DNA of 64,000 nt. Origin: Burkholderia multivorans ATCC BAA-247 (GTDB lineage Bacteria > Pseudomonadota > Gammaproteobacteria > Burkholderiales > Burkholderiaceae). The notes under the pieces are model-generated. The model searched no databases. It was not told the origin of the DNA and saw only the letters and a program-made list of their open reading frames with translations. Positions within the stretch are counted from its first letter, which is position 1. Each line of letters opens with the position of its first letter. The position numbers and the translations under genes were made by a program. The DNA is taken from NCBI RefSeq assembly GCF_000959525.1, contig NZ_CP009832.1:2294001-2358000 (forward strand). The letters are read 5' to 3'. This document shows positions 46,298-55,106 of the stretch, one piece after another.

Positions 46298-48412
46298 CTA
46301 GCGTCGCGACAGGTAGCTCGACCGCCCGACTCGACGCCCCTGAATGCGCGAAACCCCGCTCGGTGGCGGGGTTTCGGTGGGTTTTGCAGCTTGCTGCGCG
46401 AGCCGCGGGGTCTCGACGGCAACCGGTTCGGCCGGCGGATCGGGCAACGGCTCAACCGGTAGCACCGAAGGCAACGTCTCCAACACGGGAACCGCGTCGA
46501 ACAACGAAACCTGAGAGACACGGTGCTGTTCCAGTTGCCAGTGCTCCTCCTTCATCAGATGCACCTTGACGCTGCGAGCCGCATGCAGCGCGTAGCCTTC
46601 GCAGTCCAGCGCCTCGTTTCTCGCACCGGCCTTCTTCTGCCACACTCGCTTGCCGCCGCGCGGCCCCGGCACCTTCACCTCGGCCGTGAGCTGCGACAGG
46701 TAGTCGCCGCGTACGTCGCGATACCAGTGCATGCGGCCCGGCCCGTCGCCTTCGAGCTTCAGCCGGTTTTCCAAAATCAGATCCTTCGCGCGGCTCACGC
46801 CGACCATGTACGGGCGCAGACCGTACTTCGCGGCCTTGCTGTTGTTCCGGGTCGAATCGATCGACGCCTTCGGCACGCTGAAGATCTCCGCGTCCGGATT
46901 GCTGCTGCCCTTGACCGCCATCACGTGATGCCCGGCCTGTTGCGCCGCGCGCACGTACTTGTAGACGGCGTCCGACGTGGAGCCGTCCGACGAGTCGATC
47001 GACGTCGCGCGCACGCGCAGCAGCCAGCCGTTTTCATGCCGGTAGCCGTGCGTCAGAAGCGTCGTGAGCGCACCCCATACGCCGCCGACGAGCGGATCCT
47101 GCTGTTGCTCGAGCACGTTGCCGTGGATTTCGCCCCACGCGACCAGCCAACTTTCCTCGCCTCGCCCCCACGCACGCAGGATGATCGCCAGACGATCGTG
47201 CTGCACGTCGACGCCGAGCGTCAGCAGCAAGCCGCCGGCCGGCACCGTCAGTTCGTCGTACGGCAGCGCCCGTTCGGCGAGCACATCGAGCTCCGGCAGG
47301 TCGCTCTTGTACTTGTACGGCCGACCCTGCGAGTTGTTCACGAACGAGCGCATCTTCGTGTCGTCGCCCTCGCGCAGCGCCTTCTCGGCCGTCAGCCACT
47401 TCTTGACCAGCTCGGCCATGTTGGAGCCGGGAAACGGCGACACCAGCTCGTTGATACGAAAGCCGGCGACACCGTGAAACGGCGCAGTGGCGACCCACCG
47501 CCCGCGCCGTACCGCGCGAATGCGCATCGCGTCGTCCCACAACGAACCGCAGTGCGGACACGTGTAGCGGGCCGATTCCGGCCGAGCGCGGCCGTACACC
47601 TCGTGCACAACATCCGCGTCCTCGCTCCACGTGACGTTTTCCCACGCAAGTTCGTGCTCTTCGTCGCAGTCGGGGCACGGCACCAGATACACACGCTGGT
47701 CGGACGCTGCGTACGCCTGCTGGATCCGCGACAGGCCGTCGACGGTCGGCGTGCCGCCCAAGATCATCTTGCGGCGCCGGGCCGAATAGCTCTTGTTCCG
47801 CTCCTCGAGCAGCGTGATCGAGTCACCCTGCTCGCGCACGTTCGTGTTCGCGTCGTCCGGCTCCTCCACAGCCACGACCGGAGCCGGCGTCGACTTCACT
47901 TCGTCCGGCGCGTTCGAGGTGATGAACTTCAGGAACCCTCGCGCAAACGTCTTGTGATCCCACAGGTTGTTTTTATCCCGCGCCGAATGGACCGGCAGTT
48001 TCGCCGAAAGCCGAGGCGTCACCTCGACCATCGGTTCGAACTTTTCGAGATTGAACTTCTTCGCCGTCTTCTCTTTCGGGAACATCACGATCATCGGACA
48101 CGGATCGACGTCGATCCGCTTGCCGATGTAGTTCAGCAGGACGCCGTCCGTCCACGCGACCTGCGCCGATTTCATGCACACGACCTTCTGCACGTTCGGA
48201 TCGTCCAGCGCGTCGTGCATGCCAAACACCCACGGCGTGATGGCCGGGTTATAGCGCCCCGGCGTAGCGGTCGCTTTCGCGCTCATCCTCCGATGCTTGC
48301 GCGCCCATTCGGTCGTCCCGATCCGCTCGGGTGGACGCAGCATCTTCGCGATCCGGCGAATCACTGCGTGCACCGTCTGGGTCGTATTCAGAAAGCTGCT
48401 CAAGGCATCCAT
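46298..48412 (-). CDS. Terminase large subunit (lambda GpA family)
   Basis: A 704-aa packaging motor. The N-terminal ATPase begins after RIGTTEWARKHRRMSAKATA and includes WTDGVLLNYIGKR. A zinc-like CPDCDEEHE… CPHCGS pair follows, and the nuclease domain has LLTLGVDVQHDRL. GpA-type terminases cut at cos-like sites. The last ~90 residues are a proline-rich tail. Its start overlaps the small-subunit gene by 164 bases. Confidence 0.94.
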   Translation of the reverse strand: MDALSSFLNTTQTVHAVIRRIAKMLRPPERIGTTEWARKHRRMSAKATATPGRYNPAITPWVFGMHDALDDPNVQKVVCMKSAQVAWTDGVLLNYIGKRIDVDPCPMIVMFPKEKTAKKFNLEKFEPMVEVTPRLSAKLPVHSARDKNNLWDHKTFARGFLKFITSNAPDEVKSTPAPVVAVEEPDDANTNVREQGDSITLLEERNKSYSARRRKMILGGTPTVDGLSRIQQAYAASDQRVYLVPCPDCDEEHELAWENVTWSEDADVVHEVYGRARPESARYTCPHCGSLWDDAMRIRAVRRGRWVATAPFHGVAGFRINELVSPFPGSNMAELVKKWLTAEKALREGDDTKMRSFVNNSQGRPYKYKSDLPELDVLAERALPYDELTVPAGGLLLTLGVDVQHDRLAIILRAWGRGEESWLVAWGEIHGNVLEQQQDPLVGGVWGALTTLLTHGYRHENGWLLRVRATSIDSSDGSTSDAVYKYVRAAQQAGHHVMAVKGSSNPDAEIFSVPKASIDSTRNNSKAAKYGLRPYMVGVSRAKDLILENRLKLEGDGPGRMHWYRDVRGDYLSQLTAEVKVPGPRGGKRVWQKKAGARNEALDCEGYALHAARSVKVHLMKEEHWQLEQHRVSQVSLFDAVPVLETLPSVLPVEPLPDPPAEPVAVETPRLAQQAAKPTETPPPSGVSRIQGRRVGRSSYLSRR

Positions 48413-48818
48413 AGATATGCTCGTTCAACCATTCGACGTCGACGTGGACGCCGTATAGCGCGTGCAGCTCCTGCACCAGCTTGTCGGCGAGCGACAGCAG
48501 TTCCGTTTGAAAAGCGCCGACCATCAGGCCGTATGCCTGTTCCAGCTGCGCCGCGTTGACGAGCTGCCCCTTCTTCTCGGCCAGCGTCAGCAATTTGATC
48601 TCGCGATCAACGCGCTCCGTCATCGCGCGCTCGGCGACGAGATCGATGCCGGTCTCGCTCGCGCGGCCGGCAGCGACTTCGCGCAGGTGCCGGATATATG
48701 CGACGCGGATCTCGTCTATCGACGCGGTCTTGTAATCGAGCCGAGCCTTGTCGACAAACCGTGAAACGGCCGACTGATCAAGATCAAGATGCTCGGCGAT
48801 CTGCTGCTGAGTCGGCAT
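48249..48818 (-). CDS. Terminase small subunit (Nu1-like)
   Basis: A 189-aa protein with an N-terminal winged HTH (QQQIAEHLDLDQSAVSRFVD) for recognising the packaging site. A helical region follows (LTLAEKKGQLVNAAQLEQAY). The very acidic Arg/Asp-rich C-terminus overlaps the large-subunit gene by 164 bases in another frame. It binds GpA to start packaging. Confidence 0.87.
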   Translation of the reverse strand: MPTQQQIAEHLDLDQSAVSRFVDKARLDYKTASIDEIRVAYIRHLREVAAGRASETGIDLVAERAMTERVDREIKLLTLAEKKGQLVNAAQLEQAYGLMVGAFQTELLSLADKLVQELHALYGVHVDVEWLNEHIYGCLEQLSEYDPDGARSDSPDREDAASTRADRDDRMGAQASEDERESDRYAGAL

Positions 48819-48851
48819 GAATATGACCCCCTAGGGAGACTCGCCAGTAGA

Positions 48852-48880
48852 GAAAAAACGCGGGTGCGAGCCCCCGCGTA
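48852..48880 (-). terminator. Rho-independent terminator upstream of terminase
   Basis: Minus strand ACGCGGGGG/CCCGCGT stem-loop followed by TTTTTT, 34 bases before the small terminase start. It closes the preceding leftward unit. Confidence 0.8.
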
Positions 48881-48908
48881 TGGCGATGCCCAGAGGGTCC
48901 CCGCCTGC

Positions 48909-49103
48909 TCAAAAAATAGGCAGACCCGTACCGATCGCGACATCCGCGGTCCCGCCGTCGCCTGCTCGGTCCATCGCCCACACGATACGGTCGATCGCGT
49001 CGTCAATCACGAAGCACCGCGCGGTAACGCGCCCCATGCTTCGATCTTCATCCCACGTCGACCAGACCTCACTCGGCCCGGCGCTCGTCGACTCGATTCG
49101 CAT
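48909..49103 (-). CDS. Small hypothetical protein
   Basis: A possible 64-aa product, MRIESTSAGPSEVW…, with an acidic N-terminal half and DRIVWAMDRAGDGGTADV. It is flanked on both sides by terminators of its own direction, which supports a small transcription unit. No family is recognised and a start at 49121 is also possible. Confidence 0.45.
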   Translation of the reverse strand: MRIESTSAGPSEVWSTWDEDRSMGRVTARCFVIDDAIDRIVWAMDRAGDGGTADVAIGTGLPIF

Positions 49104-49119
49104 TTCAGCGCCCCAATGC

Positions 49120-49150
49120 AAAAAGCCCTGAGAGCGTTCGCACTCAGGGC
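49120..49150 (-). terminator. Rho-independent terminator
   Basis: GCCCTGAG pairs with CTCAGGGC around an eight- to ten-base loop, with TTTTT on the minus strand. Its stem sequence recurs in the terminator at 50112-50147. Confidence 0.78.
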
Positions 49151-49243
49151 TTCATATCTCTGTACAGCCGGTCACTGAGTACGCTGGCCGCGGCGTGTCA
49201 CAATTGCACGCTCGGGGCCAAACAAACCAACACCGGAGCAATA

Positions 49244-49552
49244 ATGGATAAGCCGGAAATTGAACAACTTCAGGCCGAGGTACAGCGACTTCGTGCCGAG
49301 GTACAGCTACTAATCAAAGGCACGCAGCTTCGCGACGCAAACGCAGCTGCCCACACCTCCATCCTGCAAGCCCTCGCCAACCTGACGATGTTGTCGCCGG
49401 ATACTTGGGAGCCGCTGGCTGCTGCACTTCGCATGATGTACGAGATCCGACGCGACCAGCCGGGCGTCACCGCCCTATATCGAGAGCAATTCGAAGCTGC
49501 CTTCAAGGCAACGTTGCCCGACCATCTAAAGCGGCTCGTGCTGCCCGATTAA
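49244..49552 (+). CDS. Coiled-coil hypothetical protein
   Basis: A 102-aa protein starting with a heptad-rich helix (IEQLQAEVQRLRAEVQLLIK), then NAAAHTSILQALANLTML and a helical C-terminus. It is oriented against the late operon, with GGAG ten bases before the ATG, so it is probably an independently expressed moron. It overlaps the leftward neighbour by 50 bases at their 3' ends. Confidence 0.72.
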   Translation: MDKPEIEQLQAEVQRLRAEVQLLIKGTQLRDANAAAHTSILQALANLTMLSPDTWEPLAAALRMMYEIRRDQPGVTALYREQFEAAFKATLPDHLKRLVLPD

Positions 49553-50081
49553 CCTTCTCAACCGCAGCCACCTCATTCAAGGCGTCTGCTACCAGCCCCG
49601 AGCAGACGCGCGTCTGGATGACGCGGGAGATTGGGCCGGCAAATCCACTGCATGTGCTCAGGGCCGCGGACATCGTCCGTAACGCATCGACTCCATCAGC
49701 GTCACCCGCCGTCGCCCATGACAAACGCGCCCTGTCCTCGAGAAGTTCATCGCCGACCCGATACAAGCGCCGCGCAAGATCTACGTCGTCGGCCGCAACA
49801 ACCAAGCCCTCCGAGCGCAACCACGACTCGAAGTCGTTCCATTCGCGCCACTCACCATACAGCCGGCCGTTACAAGCAACCACCAATCCCTCAGGCGCTT
49901 CAGTCAACAGAACCGGTCGGGCGACAAATCTCTGGCGCGCATCGCCCTGCCGCTCATCATCCGCATCCATTTGCCACGCGACGACGTCACCACAATAGCG
50001 TGCGAGCCGCCGGCTGTCGGCCTGAAGAATTCCCCACGCCATGTATCCCTGTTGCGCGGCGACAAAACGATTGTTGTTCAT
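49503..50081 (-). CDS. Hypothetical phage protein
   Basis: A 192-aa protein with no recognised family. It contains GDVVAWQMDADDERQGDARQ and Trp/Glu-rich GEWREWNDFESWLRSEG. The C-terminal third is Ala/Val-rich. It follows the terminator at 50112 and lies downstream of the Q-like gene. Confidence 0.62.
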   Translation of the reverse strand: MNNNRFVAAQQGYMAWGILQADSRRLARYCGDVVAWQMDADDERQGDARQRFVARPVLLTEAPEGLVVACNGRLYGEWREWNDFESWLRSEGLVVAADDVDLARRLYRVGDELLEDRARLSWATAGDADGVDALRTMSAALSTCSGFAGPISRVIQTRVCSGLVADALNEVAAVEKVNRAARAALDGRATLP

Positions 50082-50111
50082 CGGATACCTCGACAGGACG
50101 CATGCCCCAAA

Positions 50112-50147
50112 AGAAAAAGCCCCGAGGGCTTTCGCACTCAGGGCTTT
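50112..50147 (-). terminator. Rho-independent terminator sharing arms with 49120-49150
   Basis: Minus strand AAGCCCTGAGTGCGAAAGCC…GGGCTTTTTC. The segment TTCGCACTCAGGGCTT is identical in both terminators, so they are duplicated elements. The bases between it and 50316 hold nothing recognisable. Confidence 0.75.
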
Positions 50148-50316
50148 GGAATTCGTTTCGTAAGGGCGAACGCCCCCACACGACCTAACGGGCTCCGCTA
50201 TGTGTTCTTATGTCCCGAGAGGTTTGCACGACTAACGCGCGGTGCCAGCGAACATCCAGTGATGCGGTAAAGGATGTGCGAAGTTTACGCGATCCGCTCT
50301 TGGAATGGAAGACGTT

Positions 50317-50904
50317 TCATTCTCGCAATTGCCGGCGCATTGTGTCGTACACCGATCCATTCACGCTATCGAGCAGCGCGAGCATGTCGTGAAAGCGACG
50401 CGTCCAGTGTCGTCGGTAGTCGGCAAGCGGGACACCGAGCGCGTGAGCACGTGCCGCCTCATCGATCGGGCGCTTGCCTGAACCGGAGCAATCGGGGCAG
50501 ATATACCGGCCGCCCCGGCGCACCACGCCGCGGCCCTCGCATTGCACACATTGGTCGTTGACCCATTCGTCGAGCAACCGCAGCGCGAATCGCTCAACGA
50601 TATCGACCTTCGCTCGCTCGACTTCGTATCCCGCGCGCTGCTCGCGGCGATCGTCGCGATTCAAACCGGTGAAGCGGTTGCGCTTGAACCGGCCCGACGT
50701 CCGGATCATCTGCGCCAACAGCAGCGTCGCGCGTCGCACAGTCTCACGCGTGACGTCCTGCCCGGCCTTGATTCGAACCAGCAACCGACCGAGATCGTTC
50801 GCAAAGGCGAGCGCACCCAAAGTAACTTTCGGATCGGCAATTGGGTCGGTGAACTGACCACGAACGCTCATTGCGATACCCGCACGCTCCATCAAATCAA
50901 TCAC
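50317..50904 (-). CDS. Q-like antitermination protein with DnaJ-type zinc motif
   Basis: A 195-aa protein with two CxxCxGxG-type motifs (CVQCEGRGVV… CPDCSGSGKRP) as in Q antiterminators of lambdoid phages related to phage 82. The N-terminal helices (GRLLVRIKAGQDVTRETVRR) and the C-terminal RRFHDMLALLDSVNG also fit. It is the last gene before the late operon, the right place for the factor that lets polymerase read through the in-operon terminators. It starts with GTG after AGGAGA. An exact dyad AAAGTAACTTT lies at 50819-50829. Confidence 0.68.
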   Translation of the reverse strand: MIDLMERAGIAMSVRGQFTDPIADPKVTLGALAFANDLGRLLVRIKAGQDVTRETVRRATLLLAQMIRTSGRFKRNRFTGLNRDDRREQRAGYEVERAKVDIVERFALRLLDEWVNDQCVQCEGRGVVRRGGRYICPDCSGSGKRPIDEAARAHALGVPLADYRRHWTRRFHDMLALLDSVNGSVYDTMRRQLRE

Positions 50905-50924
50905 GACTCTCTCCTATTCGTCCT

Positions 50925-51064
50925 AACGTCTCAATGTCCCAAGGGAAAAGGCTTGCAGGTGTGCGCGCCTACGACATGCGCGACATGCGCCCTCACGTCG
51001 CGCATGTCGCGCCCGCGCACCCGCGCCCGAGGCCGCGCTTTGGGACGTCGGGACATGGGACGTC
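50925..51064. repeat. Cluster of short direct and inverted repeats (possible phage origin or operator)
   Basis: Contains tandem CGACATGCG units (50972-50989), an inverted partner TCGCGCATGTCGCG (50999-51012), and the array GGGACGTCGGGACATGGGACGT (51042-51063). GGGACAT also occurs inverted at about 50933-50940. It lies between the primase/helicase gene and the Q-like gene. Confidence 0.55.
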
Positions 51065-51125
51065 CACGGCGCGCCAAAGCTGGCGCAGCGGCGCGCCGAC
51101 AATGCCGGCACGGTGCGCCAACGCA

Positions 51126-53633
51126 TTACAGCGGGCTGTCGTCATCACCGGCCGTAACCAGTTCGCGTTCGACTTCAGGCTCCTGTTCCTCGCGCACGTA
51201 GTACCAGCCGCGTGAACCGGTCGATTCGCGCTTGCGCACCCAACCGAGCGACTTCAACGCCTTGCCGATACGGCGCTGCTCCGGGAGCGTCCATTTCGAC
51301 GTATCGAGCTTCAGGACGTCGGCGAGGATTTCTTCCATCGTCGTGCGCGCAACGTATTCGAGGGCCTTCGCGATCTTGTCTTCGTACACGTCGCCTTCGT
51401 AGCGCTCAGCCTGTTCGATCTCGAACAGGGGACGCTCGTCCTCCGTGACGTGCCAAACGACGCCCGAGCGGTACAGATGCACGGCCTCGGCCCACAGCTG
51501 ATCGCGCACGGCGACGATGCCGTCGATGTCCACCATGCCGCCGACGCGCAGCGGCCAGTAGCGGCGGTTGCCCGATTCGTCCTTCAGGTACGTATCGAAG
51601 TTGACCGAGCCGGCGAACACGCACTGACGCGGCACGTCGGTCGCCCGCTTGCCGTAGAAGTTGCGGAACCGGTCAACGGCCGTCGCGAAGAAGCTCTTCA
51701 CCGCCGAAGAATCGGCCTTGTTCAGCGAATCCAGCTCGGCCAGCTCGATCACCCACTTGCCGGCCAGCACGGCATACGTGTCCTTGTTGCCGATCTGGAT
51801 CGGCGTGTCGGTGAACCACGGAGCGCCCGCCAGCACCTTCAGTGCGGTCGACTTGCGGTGTCCCTGCTTGCCTTCGAGGATCAGCACGTTATCGACCTTA
51901 CAGCCCGGTTCCATGACGCGCGCGACGGCCGCGATCATCCATTTCATGAACGCGAGCTGCACGTACTCGCTGTCGGCCACGCGCAGGTACGTCGACGGCA
52001 TCTTCCGCACGCGCGGCACGCCATCCCATTTGAGCCCTTCGAGGTATTCGCGGACCTCGTGGAAGTGGGTCGCGTCCGCCACCAGCAGCACCGCGTTCAT
52101 CACGATGTCGGTGCGCACCGACAGACCGTACCGCTGCGACAACCACAAGGCGCAGCGCTGGTCATCCATGTCGGTCCACTCGCCCGTCACACCTTGCGGG
52201 AACGGCGGCGCTTTGCGCTTCATCACGCGGCCACCGAAGTCGTCCTGCTCGATCACGCCCTTCCACGCCTTGTGGTTCGACAGGATCATGTGCACGTTGC
52301 CGAGCGTTGGTAGCAGCGTGCCCTTCTCGGAGCGCGCGAGATCCTGTTCCCACGTATGGGCGCCGTTCTCCGCTTCGCGGCCATCCCATTGTGGCCCTTC
52401 TGCGGCAGCGGACGTCGCGGCGGGTTTCGATTTCGGCACGTCCGCGGTCGACGGTGACATCGTCGCGGGCCGAATGTCTGCGTTCGCTGGCGCGATGACG
52501 CGCAAGATCGCTGCTTGTACCTGCTCGGTGACGGCTTCGAGGCCTTCTTCGACATGCAGGTCGTTGAAGTCGGTTAGCTTGCGCTCGCCGCGATCGGCGA
52601 ACACGGGATAGACGACGCTCACGTCGTCAACCTCGGCTGCCGCCTCGTACGCGCGTTTCAGGCCCGTGTTCTCGAAACGCTTCCGGCGCACTGGCATCAC
52701 ATCGTTGCCGTAGCTCACCTCAACGTACGGCACACCATTGTCATCATGACGGCGTGCTGCGGCGACCATGTACCACGTATTCTTCGCCTCGATCCGCACC
52801 GGGTCAGCACCGAAGATCAGTTCGCCCCGGAAAGCGAACTCGTCGGCCAGCCACTCGCGCATGCGCTGCTCGATTTTCCAGTCGTCGTCGGCGCAGATCA
52901 GGACGTGAACGTCCGGGTGCATCGCACGTAAGCGGCGCACGGCCGGCAGTATTCCGCCCGCGTCAAAGCAAACATCGACTGCGAATGCCCGGTCGACCGC
53001 CATGCGGATCGATCGTGCCGTCGCGTAGCCTTCGGCGACCATCACGATCTGATCGTCAGCCCCCACCACGCCAAGCAGGCACGATGCGCCCTTCTTCTCC
53101 ATGCCCTTGCTGAAGCGTTTCGCGCCGTCGGGCGTGATCTTCTGCAGGCCAACAAGGCGCGGTTCTTCGCCGTACTGGTACATCGGCACGAACATCGTGC
53201 CGTCGACATCAAAGCGCACGCCTTCGGCCGTGATCTGCTTGCGCTCCAGGTATGCGGACGTGCCGTGTTCGGATGCACGGCCCCACTGATCACGTGCACG
53301 GTTCGCGGCCAGCTTCGCCTGCCGCGCGTCGCGTTCGGCCTGCTCGCGCTCGGCAGCTTCCTGACGGCGACGGGTTTCCGCCAGCGCTTCTTCGCTCAGC
53401 GGTGCACCGCCCCATTCGAAACGCTCGGTACCGGGATCGTCGCCCGAGAAGTGACCGTAAGTGCCGGCGTATCCGATCACCGCACCCTTGCTGACGACTT
53501 CGCGCAATTGGTACCAGTACTTCTTTCGCGGCCCGTAGCGGTGGTGCTTGCCATCCGCGATCGGGTGGCCAGCCGGCAGTTCCGGATGTCCAGCTGCCGC
53601 AAGCTGCGCGCGGATCTGGTCTAGCGACGACAT
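51126..53633 (-). CDS. VapE-type primase/helicase (Toprim plus VirE ATPase)
   Basis: An 835-aa replication protein. The N-terminal ~130 residues are a DNA-binding or charged region. A Toprim-like primase segment follows (MVAEGYATARSIRMAVD… VHVLICADDDWK). The C-terminal VirE/VapE ATPase has a degenerate Walker A (LEGKQGHRKSTALK), ELAELDSLNKADSSAVK and YLKDESGNRRYWPLRV. It probably primes and unwinds phage DNA. The start has AAGGAGA eight bases upstream. Confidence 0.88.
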   Translation of the reverse strand: MSSLDQIRAQLAAAGHPELPAGHPIADGKHHRYGPRKKYWYQLREVVSKGAVIGYAGTYGHFSGDDPGTERFEWGGAPLSEEALAETRRRQEAAEREQAERDARQAKLAANRARDQWGRASEHGTSAYLERKQITAEGVRFDVDGTMFVPMYQYGEEPRLVGLQKITPDGAKRFSKGMEKKGASCLLGVVGADDQIVMVAEGYATARSIRMAVDRAFAVDVCFDAGGILPAVRRLRAMHPDVHVLICADDDWKIEQRMREWLADEFAFRGELIFGADPVRIEAKNTWYMVAAARRHDDNGVPYVEVSYGNDVMPVRRKRFENTGLKRAYEAAAEVDDVSVVYPVFADRGERKLTDFNDLHVEEGLEAVTEQVQAAILRVIAPANADIRPATMSPSTADVPKSKPAATSAAAEGPQWDGREAENGAHTWEQDLARSEKGTLLPTLGNVHMILSNHKAWKGVIEQDDFGGRVMKRKAPPFPQGVTGEWTDMDDQRCALWLSQRYGLSVRTDIVMNAVLLVADATHFHEVREYLEGLKWDGVPRVRKMPSTYLRVADSEYVQLAFMKWMIAAVARVMEPGCKVDNVLILEGKQGHRKSTALKVLAGAPWFTDTPIQIGNKDTYAVLAGKWVIELAELDSLNKADSSAVKSFFATAVDRFRNFYGKRATDVPRQCVFAGSVNFDTYLKDESGNRRYWPLRVGGMVDIDGIVAVRDQLWAEAVHLYRSGVVWHVTEDERPLFEIEQAERYEGDVYEDKIAKALEYVARTTMEEILADVLKLDTSKWTLPEQRRIGKALKSLGWVRKRESTGSRGWYYVREEQEPEVERELVTAGDDDSPL

Positions 53634-53791
53634 TCAGCGATTCTCCTTTCCAGTTCACGTTGATGAAGGGTTGAGCGCCATGCCTTCCGGCCGGCGCTAT
53701 ACACATCGGTCCCGATCGTCTTGCGTTGCGGCATCGAATGCCGGCGGCGCAGGCCGCTGCTGACGCTCTGCAAAGTCACTTTGGTCTCCGG

Positions 53792-54175
53792 TTACTTGCC
53801 GCGCAGTCGACGCCATTCGGCGGACATACGCTCATCGAATGCGGAAAGATCGGCCGCACAAAGCTGGCCGACGATCTGATCGCGGAACGCGTGGCGTTCC
53901 GGCTTGGTGGGAAGTGCGCCGCAGAAACGGGCCGCCGCCGCGATGAACACGTCAACGCGACTGACTCGCTCCGCCTCCGCAAGAAACACGGCGACGCGAT
54001 CGGGAAATGTCGCCATCAGATCACCAAGAAATCGGCCAGCGTCGTCAGGCGCAGTGGCAAAGCGATGAGCAAGGCTTGCGGTCGCGCACGCGAGCTGCTG
54101 CGAGTAGCTGCAGCACAGTTCGACCTGCTCGCGCGTCACACGGCAGCACCCCATGCCGGGCTTGAATCGCTCCAT
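53792..54175 (-). CDS. Hypothetical phage protein
   Basis: A 127-aa helical protein without known family: MERFKPGMGCCRVTREQVEL, then RVAVFLAEAERVSRVDVFIA and a basic C-terminus. The ATG at 54175 lies immediately after the CII-like gene's stop. An exact dyad AAAGTCACTTT (53772-53782) is just past its stop. Confidence 0.65.
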   Translation of the reverse strand: MERFKPGMGCCRVTREQVELCCSYSQQLACATASLAHRFATAPDDAGRFLGDLMATFPDRVAVFLAEAERVSRVDVFIAAAARFCGALPTKPERHAFRDQIVGQLCAADLSAFDERMSAEWRRLRGK

Positions 54176-54176
54176 G

Positions 54177-54704
54177 TCAGCGGCGGCGGCGCTTCGCAAG
54201 GTTGCGGGCGGCATGGATCAGCCGCTGGAACAGGCGCTGCCCCTTTCGCCCCGTCGCGATGATCTCTTCGGCCTTGCGATCGTCGATCCGCTGATCTTCG
54301 AGCGCGCGGGTCACATCGTCCGCGACGCGGCCCACGTGCGCCTGCAGATGCAGCGCAGTCGAAACGAGCCGCATTGCGCCCGGCTCCAGCGCATCATCGA
54401 CACCGTGCTCGTCCACGTGCTCTGCGACCAATCCGAAACGTGCGTTCAGTGCATGGAGCGCATCGAGTGCGTGCGCCTTGGCCTCGGTCTTTTCCTGCAT
54501 CCACTCGATCAGCAGCTCGAACATTTCCATCGACAAGCGGCTATCGCCGACGCCGCGCAAGCGCAGGCGCAACGACTCTGTCGTGACGTTTTTGCCGCGT
54601 CGCACGGTGAGATAGTTGGCGGCGTCGGCGACGCCGCCGGGCGTGTTGCGAACGGACGTGTACAAGACGTCCAACCATTCAGTGCTGTCGTATCGGCAGG
54701 TCAT
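54177..54704 (-). CDS. CII-like phage regulatory protein (CP76 family)
   Basis: A 175-aa protein. The N-terminal HTH region (LYTSVRNTPGGVADAANYL, TTESLRLRLRGVGDSRLSM) and the following helical region match the CII/CP76 regulators of P2-like and related phages. It lies between the Cro-like gene and the replication gene, as expected. The ATG at 54704 is used; upstream codons lack homology. Confidence 0.72.
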   Translation of the reverse strand: MTCRYDSTEWLDVLYTSVRNTPGGVADAANYLTVRRGKNVTTESLRLRLRGVGDSRLSMEMFELLIEWMQEKTEAKAHALDALHALNARFGLVAEHVDEHGVDDALEPGAMRLVSTALHLQAHVGRVADDVTRALEDQRIDDRKAEEIIATGRKGQRLFQRLIHAARNLAKRRRR

Positions 54705-54824
54705 TTTGACGCGAACTCCAAATTGATCGGGCATTGAATCTGGCGTACGCCCTCTCCACCAACGAATCTGGCCGCGACGGAGTGATACAGTCGAGTTCCG
54801 CAAAACAAACGAACGAGGAAGCCT

Positions 54825-55106
54825 ATGGGATTGTTGGAAGACATCATGAAGACTCTCGAACGTGTACCGGGCTGGAAACGCATTTCGGGAGCGCCGGCAG
54901 AGATCGACGCGCTCAAGGCGCGTGTTGCGGCGCTCGAAGCGAAGCTCGCACCGGGCGGGCAGATGTGTCCGTTATGCAACGAGCCAGCAATGAAAGTCAC
55001 TGCGTCGATTCCTCACCCGGAGTTTGACTTTGCGGGTGTGAAGCTCGACACGCTTCGTTGCTCCGCTTGTGGGCACGAAGAGACACGGCAGAGGGAACCG
55101 CGCTAG
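54825..55106 (+). CDS. Coiled-coil and zinc-ribbon phage protein
   Basis: A 93-aa protein with a short helix (GLLEDIMKTLERVPGWKRIS), a coiled coil (DALKARVAALEAKLA), and a zinc ribbon formed by CPLCNEP and CSACGHEE. GAGGA precedes the ATG. It runs opposite to the surrounding lytic genes, so it may be expressed in the lysogen. Its 3' end overlaps a convergent gene by 110 bases. Confidence 0.75.
   Translation: MGLLEDIMKTLERVPGWKRISGAPAEIDALKARVAALEAKLAPGGQMCPLCNEPAMKVTASIPHPEFDFAGVKLDTLRCSACGHEETRQREPR

Noticed and set aside
46355-46385. Strong hairpin GAAACCCCGC…GCGGGGTTTC with downstream T-rich DNA
   Set aside because: It lies within the C-terminal coding part of the large terminase and points the wrong way for the operon, so it is not called a terminator.
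46523-48559. 678-codon plus-strand open frame across the terminase
   Set aside because: It is antisense to the GpA gene and not protein-like.
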